Positions 10,501 to 22,899 of a DNA stretch of 64,000 bases are shown here, piece by piece. The stretch's first letter is position 1. The number at the start of each line of letters is the position of its first letter. The stretch is from Desmodus rotundus (Eukaryota; Chordata; Mammalia; Chiroptera; Phyllostomidae). The notes under the pieces are model-generated. The model saw only the letters and a program-made list of their open reading frames with translations. It ran no database searches and was not told where the DNA came from. The stretch lies in NCBI RefSeq assembly GCF_022682495.2, contig NC_071397.1:32441427-32505426 (forward strand), read 5' to 3'. Made by a program: the position numbers and the translations under genes.

Positions 10501-12170
10501 TTGTTTTCTTTTTCTCTATATCAGTTTTCTCTATATCAGTCCAAGAAGGAGATACCAAGGTAGAATGAGACATACAATAAATTTATTGGGAAAAACATGC
10601 CTGTGGGAAAACAATAGCAAGAGATGTGGAGGAGGCTGTGAAAGTTGCCAGACCTCCATCTAATACCAATGGAGAGAGGGGAGGAAGGGAGATTTGGAAG
10701 GACAAGTCAGACTGTGATGCAGTTCTAATAAAGTGTTGAAAAGTCCATTGGGAAGTCCTCAACCCAGAGCCATCCATTAGAGGAGTCATAGGTCTTAGGC
10801 AGATGAATCTCCTCAGTTTCTCTGTTATGCTCAATGATTGCCTAGGTGTAGCACATGAGAAGTGTACCCTTGACGCTGACATGGCGATGACTTTCCGAAT
10901 GCACCAACCGAAGCTGTCAGTTAATTACACTCCCTGTAGTTAGAGATCTGACAGGTGCATTTCGATGGCTGCCATACTCTCCATTGCCTCGCCCAATCAT
11001 TTGAGAGCAAAGGAGTGAGGTTAATATGGTTAATAAGGGTCCAATTTCCTAAAGAAAGATGGGAATAGTTGGAGTACTATGAAGGTAGGTTGATCTGCAG
11101 TGTCCAATGGAGCCCATGAGTCAAAAAAGAGGTATTTTCAGACAGATGTAGAGCCTCTGAATACAGCCCTTGGGCAGCTTTCTCTAGAGGTTGCGTGCAG
11201 TTAAAAGGTCAGGGAAGGTACATCCAACCTTGCAATTAAGGCCTATGCAGGAAGGAAAGAAAACTGCCCATTTCCCAGTAGTAATGTAGTCAAGGAGGAG
11301 GAAAAGAAGGCAAAGATTCCACGTGTAGCATGCATGGCACCTAGGGGAATAGTTATGTATGGAAATTTTAAAAATAACACGAGAGCTAAGATTTGCAACA
11401 CTAGAACCCAAGTGAGTTCACCTTACTTGAGTAAACCAGACCTGCAAGGCAATGGATTGTCTTCCCCCAGACCCTGGAAATGGCAGACAGGACAATAAGC
11501 CTTTACAACTGAGCATATTTAAACCTATCAGTGTCTATGTTGCAAAGGGGACTGGCTTAAAACATTGGCATCCTTGATACAACAAGAAGACATAGCAGTA
11601 GTGAAGTGATTAGGATCCAAGCTCTTCCTGGCTGCGTGGGATGCTGGGTTCCTTCACCAACTCTGGACAGGACCGCTTGTATGGTGTGGGGGCAATGCCA
11701 GACCAATGCTGAGCCCTTAAAACCTTCTCTAAAAAAGTTTGAAAGGCATCGGCAAGTATGGGCACAAAGATGTTTGTATCTCATATTATGCTCAACTATT
11801 GTACAAACAATAGTCTCAATCCCTAGTGACTGGCTAGCAAAGACATTTTAGGACTTTTGTCATTTTTCATACAAGGAGGAGGAAAATTAAGTAACAAGGT
11901 AAATGGCAAACCTGGGTGATAAGCTGTTTCTTGAATCTTGTACCACTATTTGTTTAGGAAAGTCATGAAGAGTCACAAGGGGGTTGGAATACAATGGTGA
12001 GAGGGAAAGACTCAAGGAGAGAAGAGGAGAAATTGATTTTTCCAATAAGATATAATTAAATAGCAAGAGGTGCAGGTTGGAAAAAGAAAAAAATACATCA
12101 GATGATGAAAGCTCTTTCTGTTCACGAAAGAAGCTGCGATTTAGTGTTCCCAAGACTCAACCCCTTTCTA
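10500..12170. other. Unassigned block of more balanced composition
   Basis: This stretch is less AT-rich than its surroundings and has a pseudogene- or ERV-internal-like texture: short open pieces on the minus strand at 10583-10882, 11184-11411, 11557-11784 and 11887-12153, broken by stops. I could not name a family. An old retroelement internal region is one possibility. Confidence 0.25.
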
Positions 12171-14580
12171 CAAAAGAAAAATAAATGCAAGTCCTGTGGT
12201 CAATTCAGTTTTACCACCTCTATAATGACATGCTATCTAATTTCTAAGGTTTTCTACTTGTGATTTTGGGAGAAAGATTGGGAAATGAGCATTTCTTTTA
12301 CAAAAAAAATTTTATTTCAATAATTAATACCATTTTGAGAATTACCATTTTGGCAGCTCTTTCATTAATGAAAAAAGGATTACCCAGTGAATATTTTCTA
12401 AGATTTATAACAGATGGAGTTGCAAAATATTAAAATAATTTAGTATTCTAACAAAAATACCTATGAAAATTTATAGCTTTGATGTTGTGTGACACTGTTT
12501 TTGGAGGACAGGATGTAATATAATACATATGCTTCTTATTTTTCTCATTTCAGATTTGTTTAGCAAAATTCCTGACCATAATTTTTCCTTAATGAGTACA
12601 TCACTTAACTCAGTTATATATTCAGATGGCTTTTGTGATAGGTTTCCTTTCTTATTCTATGTGTTACAATTTTGTTGCTGTTATTTTCTCAGCTGCCAAT
12701 TAATCAAGGCCTTCTGAGAGTGGCATTCACCCATTTATTCCACTGAGCTGGAGGCATAGTGGCTGGCAAGCAGTGATCCTTATTGAATGAATGACAACAT
12801 GAATGATCACAGTGAACAAATTATATGCTGGAATCTACTGGAATATTAGAAAATGAGAGTTTTAAAATATTTTATATATTTGGGTTGTACTTTCTTTAAT
12901 GAATTTACTATGCATAGAGTTTCATTGACATTATATTTTTATCTATAGACTCATTGTTGCAATACTTTTTAGTATTTATAGACATACAGTTGCAATTTTA
13001 GCTTGAATACTTCAAACCATTAAAAGTAAGACTGCAATGTCCAGAATCAGGGGGTTTCCCTGTTTTAATATTTTAATTACAAATAACAATGATTTAACTG
13101 TAGTTAGTTTTATATTTTTGTGTTTACCATATCAAAGAAAACAAGTGTGGTTTTATAGGAACCATAGTCATGGTAGTTGTTAGTTAAATGGTAAACTGTC
13201 GAGTCTTCCCCTTTAGGCTACTGAATCAGTCAGATTAGTTTCATCAGCCAAACAATTCATCTCATATGTAAATATTAAGTTCAAATTTGTCATTTGACTT
13301 TACTATCAAATTAATCATCACTTGATTCTTTGATCTTTGCAGTTGACCTCTGTAGTTTTATGTGTTCCTAAAATTGCCATTTCTGGCAATATCCAGTACT
13401 TAAAATGTTGTGGAATTCTTGGGCACAGAACATGCAGCATTTCTGAGCATATTAAGAAGAAAACATTAATGACATATACATGTTAATTTCTTAGTCTGAT
13501 TATTATAACTTAAGGTATTATTTAATGTTGACATCACTACCACTGCTATTATAAAAAACATTAAGTATTAATTCTCCTCAATCTTTATAATTGTGCTAAC
13601 ATTTACACAAAGTATTTTAAAAAGACACTGTATTTGTTCTCTGTGGTTTTTATGGCCTTTATCCAAAACTAATGGTATTGACCAATAGTATAAAATATTT
13701 GAAACTATTGTCTTGATAGAATCAGGTACGTTGGTATACAAATAAACATAAATTGGAAAAAGACCCTCCAGAAAAAATTGGCATGGACTTTTAATTTCTT
13801 TTTGTAAAATGAGTTTATTTCTTGATGAGTTTGGGAACAGAGATAAGATAAATCACTGATTCCATATTAGAAAAGTTTCATTAACTGGTCCGTCATCTCT
13901 AAACTGAGGGGAATTAACCTTTGTTTAGCCCCTGCTCTGTGCCAGAAATTGCACTGAGTTATTTGTCTATTTTATGGAACCTTTCGATTTGAGTTCATTT
14001 TTGGTGAGCATTTGTAGATAATTTATAGCTCTAAGACATTGTCCTGAGGTTATATCCACTTTTTCATGCAGATAAAATGCTTTCATTTTTTTACTTAGTT
14101 ATAAATCTTAGACTGAATTTAGATGGCATAGGCCTTAGCACTAGAACAAATAATTTTATGTAAAACTAAAGACTTTTAAAACAATATATGAGGTTATTTA
14201 TTTTCACCCCTCAGGAGTGTGTGAAAATTAGAAGACTGCAGATAAAATTTTTGAGGTCACCGTTCCTACATCTGTTTAGCGTTAAACTAAAGTGGATTAA
14301 AAAGGAGTGTTAACCATTTACAAAGAGGATTAAGTCTTCCAGTCATTGAACAATGAATAGGAAAGACAAATTACAGCTTTCATAAGAACTTGATGAATGA
14401 CTATTTATATAAATATGTAAAGTATCAGAGAGAATTTTGTTAATGTGAAAAAAATCATTTGGAACATGTGATAATGTATCTAGTGTAGTGAATTTCTCTG
14501 ATCTAATTTGCTGTTCTCAAGAAAACATGTATTAACTTAAAGGTGCTGCCACCAATAAAATTCTCTTGGAGTGTTTGAGT
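12171..14580. other. AT-rich DNA with one possible MIR trace
   Basis: About 2.4 kb of AT-rich DNA. At about 13915-13990 'cccctgctctgtgccagaaattgcactgagttatttg' looks like antisense MIR. Nothing else is recognised. Confidence 0.35.
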
Positions 14581-14587
14581 CTTTCTT

Positions 14588-15284
14588 TTTTTATTTTATT
14601 TATTTATTTATTTTTAAAATTTTTAAATTTTTATTCAGTTACAATTGTCTGCATTTTCTCCCCATCCCTCCACCCCACCCCAGCCAGTCCCACCTCTCTC
14701 CCCCACCTCTACACTCCCCCTTGATTTTGTCCATGTGTCCTTTATAGTAGCTCCTATAGACCCCCTCCCCACTATCCCCTCCCCACTCCCCTCTGGCTAT
14801 TGTTACATTGTTCTTAATTTCAATGTCTCTGGTTATACTTTGTTTGCTTTTTTCTTTTGTTGATTATGTTCTAGTTAAAGGTGAGATCATATGGTATTTG
14901 TCCCTCACCGCCTCGCTTATTTCACTTAGCATAATGCTCTCCAGTTCCATCCATGCTGTTGCAAAGGGTATAAGCTCTTTCTTTCTCTCTGCTGCATAGA
15001 ATTCCATGGTGTAAATGTACCATAGTTTTTGGATCCACTCATTTGCTGATGGGCACTTAAGTTGCTTCCAGTACTTGGCTATTGTAAATTGTGCTGCTAT
15101 GAACATTGGGGTGCATAGGTTCTTTTGGATTGGTGTTTCAGGGTTCTTAGGGTGTAATCCCAGCAGCGGAATTGCTGGGTCAAAGGGCAGTTCCATTTTT
15201 AGTTTTCTGAGGAAATTCCATACTGTTTTCCACAGTGGCTGCACCAGTCTGCATTCCCACCAACAATGTACTAGGGTTCCCTTT
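14588..15284 (-). mobile_element. 5'-truncated young L1 (ORF2 end plus 3' UTR)
   Basis: Antisense L1: a T-rich tail at about 14588-14640, then the G-rich 3' UTR (C-rich on this strand), then the end of ORF2. The minus-strand frame 14864-15244 is open for 126 aa and encodes the L1 ORF2p C-terminus, including [32 protein letters not shown] and AWMELESIMLSEISEAVRDK. That it is still open shows it is fairly young. The element is cut at about 15284 in the region preceding this frame, and no clear target duplication was found. Confidence 0.8.
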
Positions 15285-15299
15285 CAACTGGAGTCTAAT

Positions 15300-16900
15300 G
15301 TGGCAGCGCAAGTAAGTGTACAGGGTACAGGGATTGGCTTTATAACAGACACCTCATGTGTAGAATTTTGTTAAAACCTCAGATTGTAATTGGTACATAT
15401 TGCATTTTTTTTTTTTAAATAAAGGGGACAAGGTTGCTTCCATGTTTATCTCTTCTGGTATGTCACTCTAGCCATAGATCTTCTCCAACATAGTAAGCTA
15501 GTCTCTTTATTTTCTCATTTCCAAGTTTAAAAATATGCTTATATCTTCCTAATCTTTAATATGCAGACTACAATCTTCCTTTAATGTTTCCTCTCTCTTC
15601 AATTTATGGGTTTTTTTTTTTGTAGTTTGCAAATGCTTGGTTCTCTTCTCCATCAACCATTTTTCTCTTCAAGCCAACAAATTGGCTTTGGACACCACTA
15701 CTTGGTTGAAATGTTTTCTGAAGGCCTGCAATGCCCTCTTCCTGGGTGTTTTCCGTTCTCATACTCTTGACTTCTTTGAAGCCTTTGAAACTCAGGAGAA
15801 TTTGCTTTCTGGGAGTTCTACATGGCCTGTCTTCATGAAACCTTGCTCCATGCTTTGGCTCTCCTGTTACTCCTTATTCTCCTTTGCTGTCTCTTATTTT
15901 GCTGTTTGTAGGATAACCAAACATCCATTTTGCTGGGGACTTTCTCATATTTAGCATTAAAGGTCCCCCTTTCTAGGAAACCCTTCAGTCCTGAGCAAAC
16001 TGAGAGGATTGGTTACCCAAACTTGGCCCTTCAATCCTGGCATTTTCCAGACGTCTGTCCTTAGTTCCCATCTCTTTCTTTACTCAGTAAGAATTTTTGT
16101 CTCTTAGAGGCTTCAACTCTTCACCCTGTACCAGTGGTGACTAACCCTAACGTCTGCAGCCTGAGCTCCACTGAACCCCACCCGCCGTTCTGAGAAAAGG
16201 ATGTGGAGCTCTGAGCTGGGCTCCTGAAGTCCTTAAAATCCAAGCCTTTTCAGCTACGAAGTGTGGAGTCTTGCATAATTTCTTTAATCTCTCCATGTCA
16301 TAGTTTTAACTTGAAATGCAATATTGTTCAAAAAGGGTTGTTGGATTAAAGCTAACCATTTTAAAGTTCTCAGTTCCGTGCTGGTGCAAAGGAGGTATCA
16401 AATAATTTTCAGCTATTTTTATTATTATTGGTGCTATATTTGAATCTTGTGGTTTCCAGCATTATTTCTACCCCAACTGGGTAGAAATAAGTGATCTGAG
16501 GAATATAAAAATCCTCCAGTCAATAGAATGGCTCACTATGGCAGAGATTTGCAATGGGTAGGAGGCAAAGAGACACATGTCTAGCTTAGCAAGAGGCCCC
16601 CAGGTGTTCCTGGCACTCAAACCCTGGGAGGTCAGTGCCTCTCCCACTGTCCTCTCACCACGCCCTGGATCTAGCAGGTTTAAAAGACTTTGTTATCTAC
16701 AAATGTAAATGTAAATAACATCATTCAAAATAAAATAATCTTTTCTTACATTCCTCCTTACATTCCTGAATATTTTTTCCTGTCCTATCTGAACAATGTG
16801 CTTATTCAATCCCCTAACACCAATTAAATCCAAACTGTTTTTGCTGTAGTAGACTTAGTACTAGTTAATAGAACTTAGAACTTAGTAGTAGCTCATAAAG
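15300..16900. other. Unassigned DNA, possibly L2-derived in part
   Basis: Between about 15650 and 16170 the plus strand is pyrimidine-rich (ttggacaccactacttgg, ctctcctgttactccttattctcc), which loosely resembles L2 ORF text. There is a chance ORF at 15637-15954 (105 codons). The assignment is weak. Confidence 0.25.
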
Positions 16901-16904
16901 TTCT

Positions 16905-17075
16905 CTGTGCATCAGAATTACCTGAAGATTGTGTTAAAACACAGACCCCCAACCCCCAGCCAAGGTCTTTGATTCAGTCGGTCTGGGGTGGAACCTAAAG
17001 ATGGGCATTTCTAACAAGTTCCCAGGTGTTTGTGGTCCAGGTACTATACTTTGAAAGCTACTATTCTAGGGTATT
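16905..17075 (+). repeat. MER5-type hAT-Charlie fragment
   Basis: The text 'gcatcagaattacctgaagattg', 'gattcagtcggtctggggtgg', 'gcatttctaacaagttcccagg' and 'actttgaaagcta' follows the order of MER5-class non-autonomous hAT elements common in eutherians. Confidence 0.65.
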
Positions 17076-19320
17076 AAAATGGTATGGCAGATTAACTTCA
17101 TTTTAATCTCAAGTACTTGTTTTCTTGTTTTCCCCCCTCTTCATTCTGCTCCATCTCTTCTTCTCTTCCTCTTTCTTTTGGAGTTTCTTACTGGGATATC
17201 TGATTTTTTCCCCCCCACCCTTTGAAATTTTAAATAGCAATTGAGATTCCTCTAATTTTGATTTTTAATCTAATCTTTATTTCCAAGTGCAATTGTTTAT
17301 GGGAATCTAGTATATTGTGAATTCCACATTATCTCTAGGGCTTAACCATTCTTAGATGCATGAAATCTGTTAGGAGCTTCAATGAAAGTAAAGATTATTT
17401 ATGTTTAAATGGCATGAGTTTTAGCTTTTGTTCTGCCTACTTTGCTTGATTACTTACAAAATGTTCTTTGAGTAAAAATGGTCACTCATTTATTTTGTAG
17501 ACTTGAGCAAAAAGTTTAAATGACAGTCTCAAAGTCACACAGTAGCAACGGTAGGTCAAGGAAGAACATTCGGGACTTCTTGGATTAGTACATTTCCTGC
17601 TTGATCACACCCTTCTTAATATTACAACAATTCAGCTTATGAATGGGTGTGATACTAGGTCACTGTTAGTGTAATGACAGTTCCAGAACTATCTATGGAT
17701 TCCTATTTTAACTAGAATTATTGACTATGCCTTCCTGGTATAGAGGCATTCAGCTATGTAAAATAAAACATTGCAATTTTCCTTATGGTTCAGATGGTTG
17801 ATTTTTGGAAACTCAATGTTACTAATGGGATTTTTTGCTTTTCTCTTTGCTTTTCTTCCCGTGCACTGAACCATTGTGCATGCGTTTTTTAATTAAAACA
17901 CACTGCAGAGCAGAGTGATGTGTAGAACGTGTGTGATTGTCGAATGGGGAACACAGAACATTTTAACCTAATGAGAGCTTTCACTTCCCAGGGTGACCTG
18001 TTTGTACTCTGTGCCAGAAGACCTCTCAGAGGCCTACAGCTGCTTTCGTTTTGTCATTGCAGACATGAAGTGCAGCCCTGCGGCAGCTGCAGGGCTCCCC
18101 TGCCCCCTGCCCCCTGCCCCCGCCTCTACTCAGCAAAGGGGCTCTTCAGTTTTGGGGCTTGAGAAAAAAGTTTATTAAGAAAAAAATGAGGCCCAGGATT
18201 CCTGGGGTGAGCCTTGGGAACACGGCAGGTGGTGGCCAAGAAGCCATGACAAGATTAAGGAAAAGGACTCAGGTTCTTTTCAAGGCTATGCGTGATTAGC
18301 GAAGTACGTACATGTGGGATACAGCTGTCCATTAGGGAAGATCACATTTTTCATTTCCAAGAATGAAGGGCGACTTTTCATCTAATGCATTTGGAAGGTC
18401 TCTTGGCAGTTGGTTTGTTATAAGTTAGCTATCTCCAGTTATACTTTGTTTTTATTCTTCTGTAAAACCAACTCCATCCAGACTAGCGATTCTGAAAGCT
18501 CTTATAAAGTGTACAATAGGAAATGAGATTTCTTTTCTTTCTTTCTTCTTATTTTTCATTTTACTTCATTAAATGTGGTCTTTATTAACTCTTGGAAAAG
18601 GCCCCTGTCTGTGTTGCATCCATCTCAAGAAGACCTGCTGTGGTGATGGCTGTCTGTCATTCTGCTTCCAAAGTAAACTCCCTGGGCATTGAAGCAGAGA
18701 CAGAAAAGACAGGGCGAGGGCCAACGCCACAGACAAATGGCAGCAGCGGCAGCAGATGCAGGTCTTTAAAGACTTTTAAAAATACCAATGACACTGGACA
18801 ATTGACTAGAGAAAAGTCAATCCACAGGTTCATTTCTGTCCACCATCATTTGTGACTCCCTACAACTGTGGCATCACCAAGGATGTGCATGACTTCTAGT
18901 AGGTCGTATCTAATAAGAGATTAGGGGGCTTGGTTTTTTCCCTCTATATTGAGACCCTTTTTATTTTCTCTTGCCTGTAGGTATTCAGTGCGTTTGCATC
19001 CTGTGTATGTTATCTTCTGGGGCACCAGTTGTTTAAAGGAAAATAAACATACCTATTTCTCTGATTGTAAAATGCTATTGTGTTTATTATTTACGGCATA
19101 TGCTTTCCAGATATTCATAACACTGATTTGTTTGTATTCACATATCTGCCAATGAAAACAATTTGGTAGCAAATTTTCTTTTGTTTAATTAATTAATTTT
19201 CTTTTAGCAAATGAAGGTACATCAAAATCATTTGCTCTGTTACATTATTTGAAAGCTAAGGGAAAAAGAAAAGAAAACTAAACAAACACTAAACTTGCTT
19301 ACAGAGAACCTTTATATTTT
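17076..19320. other. Unassigned DNA with a MIR trace and a GC-rich hairpin
   Basis: An antisense MIR fragment is visible at about 17495-17600 (tcaaagtcacacagtagcaa). At 18074-18096 AGCCCTGC-ggcagct-GCAGGGCT can form a stem, followed by a (CCCCTG)n run to about 18123. The ORF at 18592-18855 (87 codons) is not recognised. Confidence 0.35.
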
Positions 19321-19326
19321 GCTACA

Positions 19327-19457
19327 TAGGGTGGGGCCAAAGGAGGTTTACAGTTGTTTGTATGGAAAAATAATATAATAATTAATAAATAGTAATACAA
19401 GAATAAACGCTATGCTTCACATACTCACCACTGTAAACCTGCATTGGCCCAACCCTG
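19327..19457 (-). mobile_element. 131-bp MITE, copy 1
   Basis: Ends read TAGGGTGGGGCCAAAGGAGG on the left; the minus strand reads CAGGGTTGGGCCAATGCAGG from the right. The interior aligns along its whole length, in opposite orientation, with the element at 24813-24943. Both are 131 bp. The TA flanks have decayed here (CA on the left, TT on the right). The TIR form suggests a Tc1/mariner-class MITE. Confidence 0.6.
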
Positions 19458-19794
19458 TTTTGCCTTGACTTACAGGATGGTACATGGGAATCGTGTGTGC
19501 TTGGTATCTCGACGTTTTGGTCAGATATTGGACCCTTTCTTTTTCAAGGTGACCTCTTTATAGTCAATACCAAAAGCCTCCTGGAAGGCCGAAGCTACTC
19601 GCATTTTGCCATTTCAGGCACAGTGTCTACACTGCATATTGCCTTCTTGTCCCCTTCAGGGACAGTCTTTTCCATATCCCAGGCCCCGGCTTTCATAATG
19701 GCTGAGTTCCGCAAACCTACTATGCTACCTAACTGACTGGAACCTTGGCCTAAAATGCCTCTTTCTTCACTTGATTAACTAACTCTACTGATCA
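19458..19794. other. Unassigned DNA
   Basis: A chance open frame of 79 codons at 19497-19736. No recognised domain or repeat. Confidence 0.3.
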
Positions 19795-20010
19795 TTTAGA
19801 ATGAAGCTTAGATATCACCTGCTCCAGGAAGCTTTCTTCAGCCTGTCACCTCCCTAACTAACCCGCAATCTTGTGTGGCCCCTCCTGTGTGCTCGCATGG
19901 CTCACGAGATTGTATCTGGCATTAACCTGCATAATTTGTTTGCTTACCTCCTTTTTCAACCCGTTTGGGAATTCTTTGATGACAAAAATTGTGACAAAAG
20001 TTACGTTTTA
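19795..20010 (+). repeat. L2 LINE 3' fragment
   Basis: 'gatatcacctgctccaggaagctttcttcagcctg' followed by 'cccctcctgtgtgctc' matches the sense L2 3' region (…TCACCTCCTCCAGGAAGCCTTCCCTGA… type text) in order and spacing. It is ancient and decayed. Confidence 0.6.
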
Positions 20011-20489
20011 CTGATTTCCCTATCCTTTGTAACTGTAATGAACAGAAGCTGAGAAAAAGTGCTGTCAAATGAAAATTAAATACATGACTCCAGGCAGATA
20101 GTCAAGGTTTATTTGTGTACTATGTTAATGCTAGTTCCTCTTTCAAGTAGGCTCAAAATCTGCGTGGCTCCAACATAGCAGAAGTCTATTTCCCGCTGAC
20201 ATAACAGTTTGAGGTGTTGGCGCTGGTCAGGAGGCCGATGCAGGCACTGCCGTGTTCTATATGTAACTTCCAGCCGCTGTGGTTGCCTCAGTCCCAGGTG
20301 GCCAAGAAGGAGAAAGAGCTCTGAGAAACACTAAGAATGGGAGAACCCACCATGGAGGAGGTTCTTCCTGGCCAGGAACACTTTGCTTTCACACACTTTC
20401 TACTGCTGAGAGTTTGGTCATGTGGGAGTGCAAACCTCTTCCAGGGCAAACATACTAGCACATGAATTTAGCAAAGCATCCGTGTGGAT

Positions 20490-21075
20490 CCTTTTATTTA
20501 TTTATTTATTATTAAAAAATATTTTTCAATTATAGTTTACATTCAATATTATTTTGTCTTAGTTTCAGGTACACACCATAGTGGTTAGACCAGTGATTTT
20601 CAACCTTTTTCATCTCATGGAGCACATAAACTAATTACTAAAATTCTGCAGCACAGTAAAATACATATTTGCTGATCTGACAAAAAGTAGGTATAATTTT
20701 GATCCATTCACACCAGATGGCTATTGTGTTGGCTATTGTCGTTTGTTTTTTTTTAATTTGACAGTCTAAGGGAAAAGAGGTCATTGACCCTGACTAAATA
20801 GTCAGGTATTGCAAGTTTTAAAAATTCTTGTGGCACACTGGTTGAAAATTGCTGGGTTAAACGGTCATATACATTACAAAATGTTCCCTCTGATATTTCC
20901 AGTACCCACCTGGCACCATATATAGTTATTATATGTAATGTTACTGACTGTATTTCTTATGCTGTTCTGTACATCCTCATGGCTATTTTGTACCTACCAA
21001 TCTGTACTTTCTTAGTCCCTTCACCTTTTTCACCTAGTACTCCAACCCTCCTTTCCTCTGGCTCCTTTTCATACT
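20490..21075 (-). mobile_element. Old L1 3' UTR, split by a hAT element
   Basis: A T-rich tail at about 20490-20525, then 'tagtttcaggtacacaccata' and, after the insertion, 'ggtcatatacattacaaaatg', 'ccagtacccacctggcacca' and 'cttttt cacctagtac' text: an antisense L1 3' UTR. It is interrupted at 20591-20854 by the hAT-like MITE, whose target duplication shows the L1 was there first. Confidence 0.6.
20591..20854. mobile_element. Non-autonomous hAT-like element, 264 bp
   Basis: The left end reads CAGTGATTTTCAACC; the reverse complement of the right end reads CAGCAATTTTCAACC. The 8-bp flanks are GGTTAGAC (20583-20590) and GGTTAAAC (20855-20862), a target-site duplication with one mismatch. An 8-bp duplication plus CAG..CAACC ends is the hAT signature. 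There is no coding capacity. Confidence 0.75.
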
Positions 21076-21475
21076 GGGCCCACAATTAATTAAATTTCTA
21101 CAAAACCGTTAAATTACTAGTTCCTGAGTGTTTTGCTTTACATCTTCAAAAATAAAGCTGCTTTTGTTTTATTATGAAACATTTTTCAAAGAGTAAAATC
21201 ATAACAAAAGAAAACTCAAAATATATTTTATTTGCCTCAATCTCACCATATTTCCCTGTTGTATTCTGAATTCTACTTAACCTGTATGTGTGTGTGAGAG
21301 AGAGAGAGAAAATAACCCAGCTATTGAAGAATATTTATTAACCCATCTATTGATTCATATTAGGTACCAGGTGCATTAGTAAGGCATAGTATCTGCTTTC
21401 AAGGTTCTTAAAGTCAAATGGTACTCAGATAAATGTAAAATTATGAATCAGTATGGGGGTGGGCAAAATTTTCCA
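21076..21475. other. Unassigned AT-rich DNA
   Basis: It contains a short (GT)n(GA)n run at about 21286-21310 and nothing else recognised. Confidence 0.35.
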
Positions 21476-21487
21476 TTTTTTTAACAT

Positions 21488-21717
21488 TTATTTTTTAAAC
21501 ATTTTTTAATTTTTGATTTTAGAGAAAGAGGAAGAGAGGTAGAAGGAGAGGAAGAGGAACATCAATGTGGGAGAGAAACGTTGGTTGGCTGACTTCTCCA
21601 TGCACCCTGACTGGGGATCAAACCTGCAACCCAGGTATGTGCCCTGATCTGGAATCGAACCAGCAAAATTTTGGTTTGTGGGATGACACTCAACCATCTG
21701 AGCCACACTGGTCAGGG
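21488..21717 (-). repeat. VES-type tRNA-derived SINE
   Basis: The minus strand begins CCCTGACCAGTGTGGCTCAG, the tRNA-like VES head, followed by text like AATTTTGCTGGTTCGATTCC and a second GGTTTGATCCCC box region. The 3' part is CT-rich on that strand, then an A-rich tail. In the minus-strand sense the open frame through it is a chance reading of the SINE. Confidence 0.75.
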
Positions 21718-21985
21718 TTTAATCTATTTCTTGACTTCTTTTCTCCTATTCATTTTTTTAACCAAAATTAAACTTCAAAGCCTCTGATCTTGTGTAATTA
21801 CAGAGCTTCATAAATTCCTTATTTATATATTATTTAAAAAGAATTTTTATTTATATAGTCTCTTCAAACCAATACCAGTGATTTTTGAGAGATACTATTA
21901 AGACTCAGGTATTTTTATTTATGTTCCTTACTGAGAGGAGAAAACACATATTTAAAAAGTCATTTTAGAATTCTAAAATGTTAGA
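21718..21985. other. Unassigned AT-rich DNA
   Basis: A short AT-rich link between the VES SINE and the old L1. Nothing is recognised. Confidence 0.3.
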
Positions 21986-21989
21986 TAAT

Positions 21990-22895
21990 AAGAAAAGGTA
22001 CATATCATTAATCATCAGGGAAATGCAAATCAAAACCATAATGAGATGTCACCCCACACATTAGAATGGCCATGATCAAGAAGATAAAAGTGCTAGTGAA
22101 GATGTGAACAACAGGGAACACTCGTGCTTTCTTTGTGGGAATGCAAACTGATTCAACCACTACGGAAACAGCATGAAGGTTTCTCAAAAAATTTAAAAAT
22201 AGATCTACCATATGATCCAGCATATTCCATTTCTGAGCATATACACAAAGAAAATAAAAACAGGATTTCAAAAAGATATCTGCACTCCCATATTTACTAA
22301 AGCATTATTCACAATAGCCCAAATATGGAAACAACCTCAGTGCCCACCCACAGATGACTGGATGAAGAAGATGTGGTATATATTTATGTAATAGATTATC
22401 ATTTAGCCTTGAGAAAGAAGGGCATCGTGCCATTTGGGAAAACACGAATGGACCTTGAGCCTGTTAAGTTTAAGGTAAGTCAGACGGAGAAAGATAAGTA
22501 CCGTATGATATGACTTCTACGTGGAACCTAAAAAAGCCAACTTTGTAAAACTAGAGAGCAAAATGGTGGTTACCAGAGGGTGGAGAGCGGGGGATAGGAC
22601 ACATGTTGTTTACAGGAGCAAACTTACAACAAGCGGTAAGTTAGCCATAGATATTTAATGCACAGTATAGTGGATGTAGACAACAATATTGTATTACAGT
22701 TAAGAAGCTTTCTATGAGACAAGAACTTAATTATTCCAACCACTAAAAAGGGATAATTATGTAATGTAATGGAAGTGCTAATTAGCAGTACAATGGCAAT
22801 CATTTTACAATGTGTAAATGTAACAAATTAATATATTATACACATTAGAAACAATGTTAAATGTCAAATATATTTCAATAAAAATAAAAGATAGT
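21990..22895 (+). mobile_element. Old L1 (ORF2 end plus 3' UTR)
   Basis: Sense L1 text: 'aatcatcagggaaatgcaaatc', 'ttcacaatagcccaaatatgg', 'cagtgcccacccacagatg', then the 3' UTR 'accagagggtggagagcgggg' and a terminal AATAAAAATAAAAG. Frames are heavily broken. The 3' UTR differs from the young G-rich tails and belongs to an older, L1MA-like lineage. Confidence 0.7.
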
Positions 22896-22899
22896 ATTT

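Noticed and set aside
14577..15296. GAGTCT as a target duplication for the 14.6-kb L1
   Set aside because: Too short, and the right copy is offset from the element end by several bases.
14645..15374. Plus-strand ORFs over 14.6-15.4 kb
   Set aside because: They are the antisense of an L1 3' UTR and ORF2 end, not genes.
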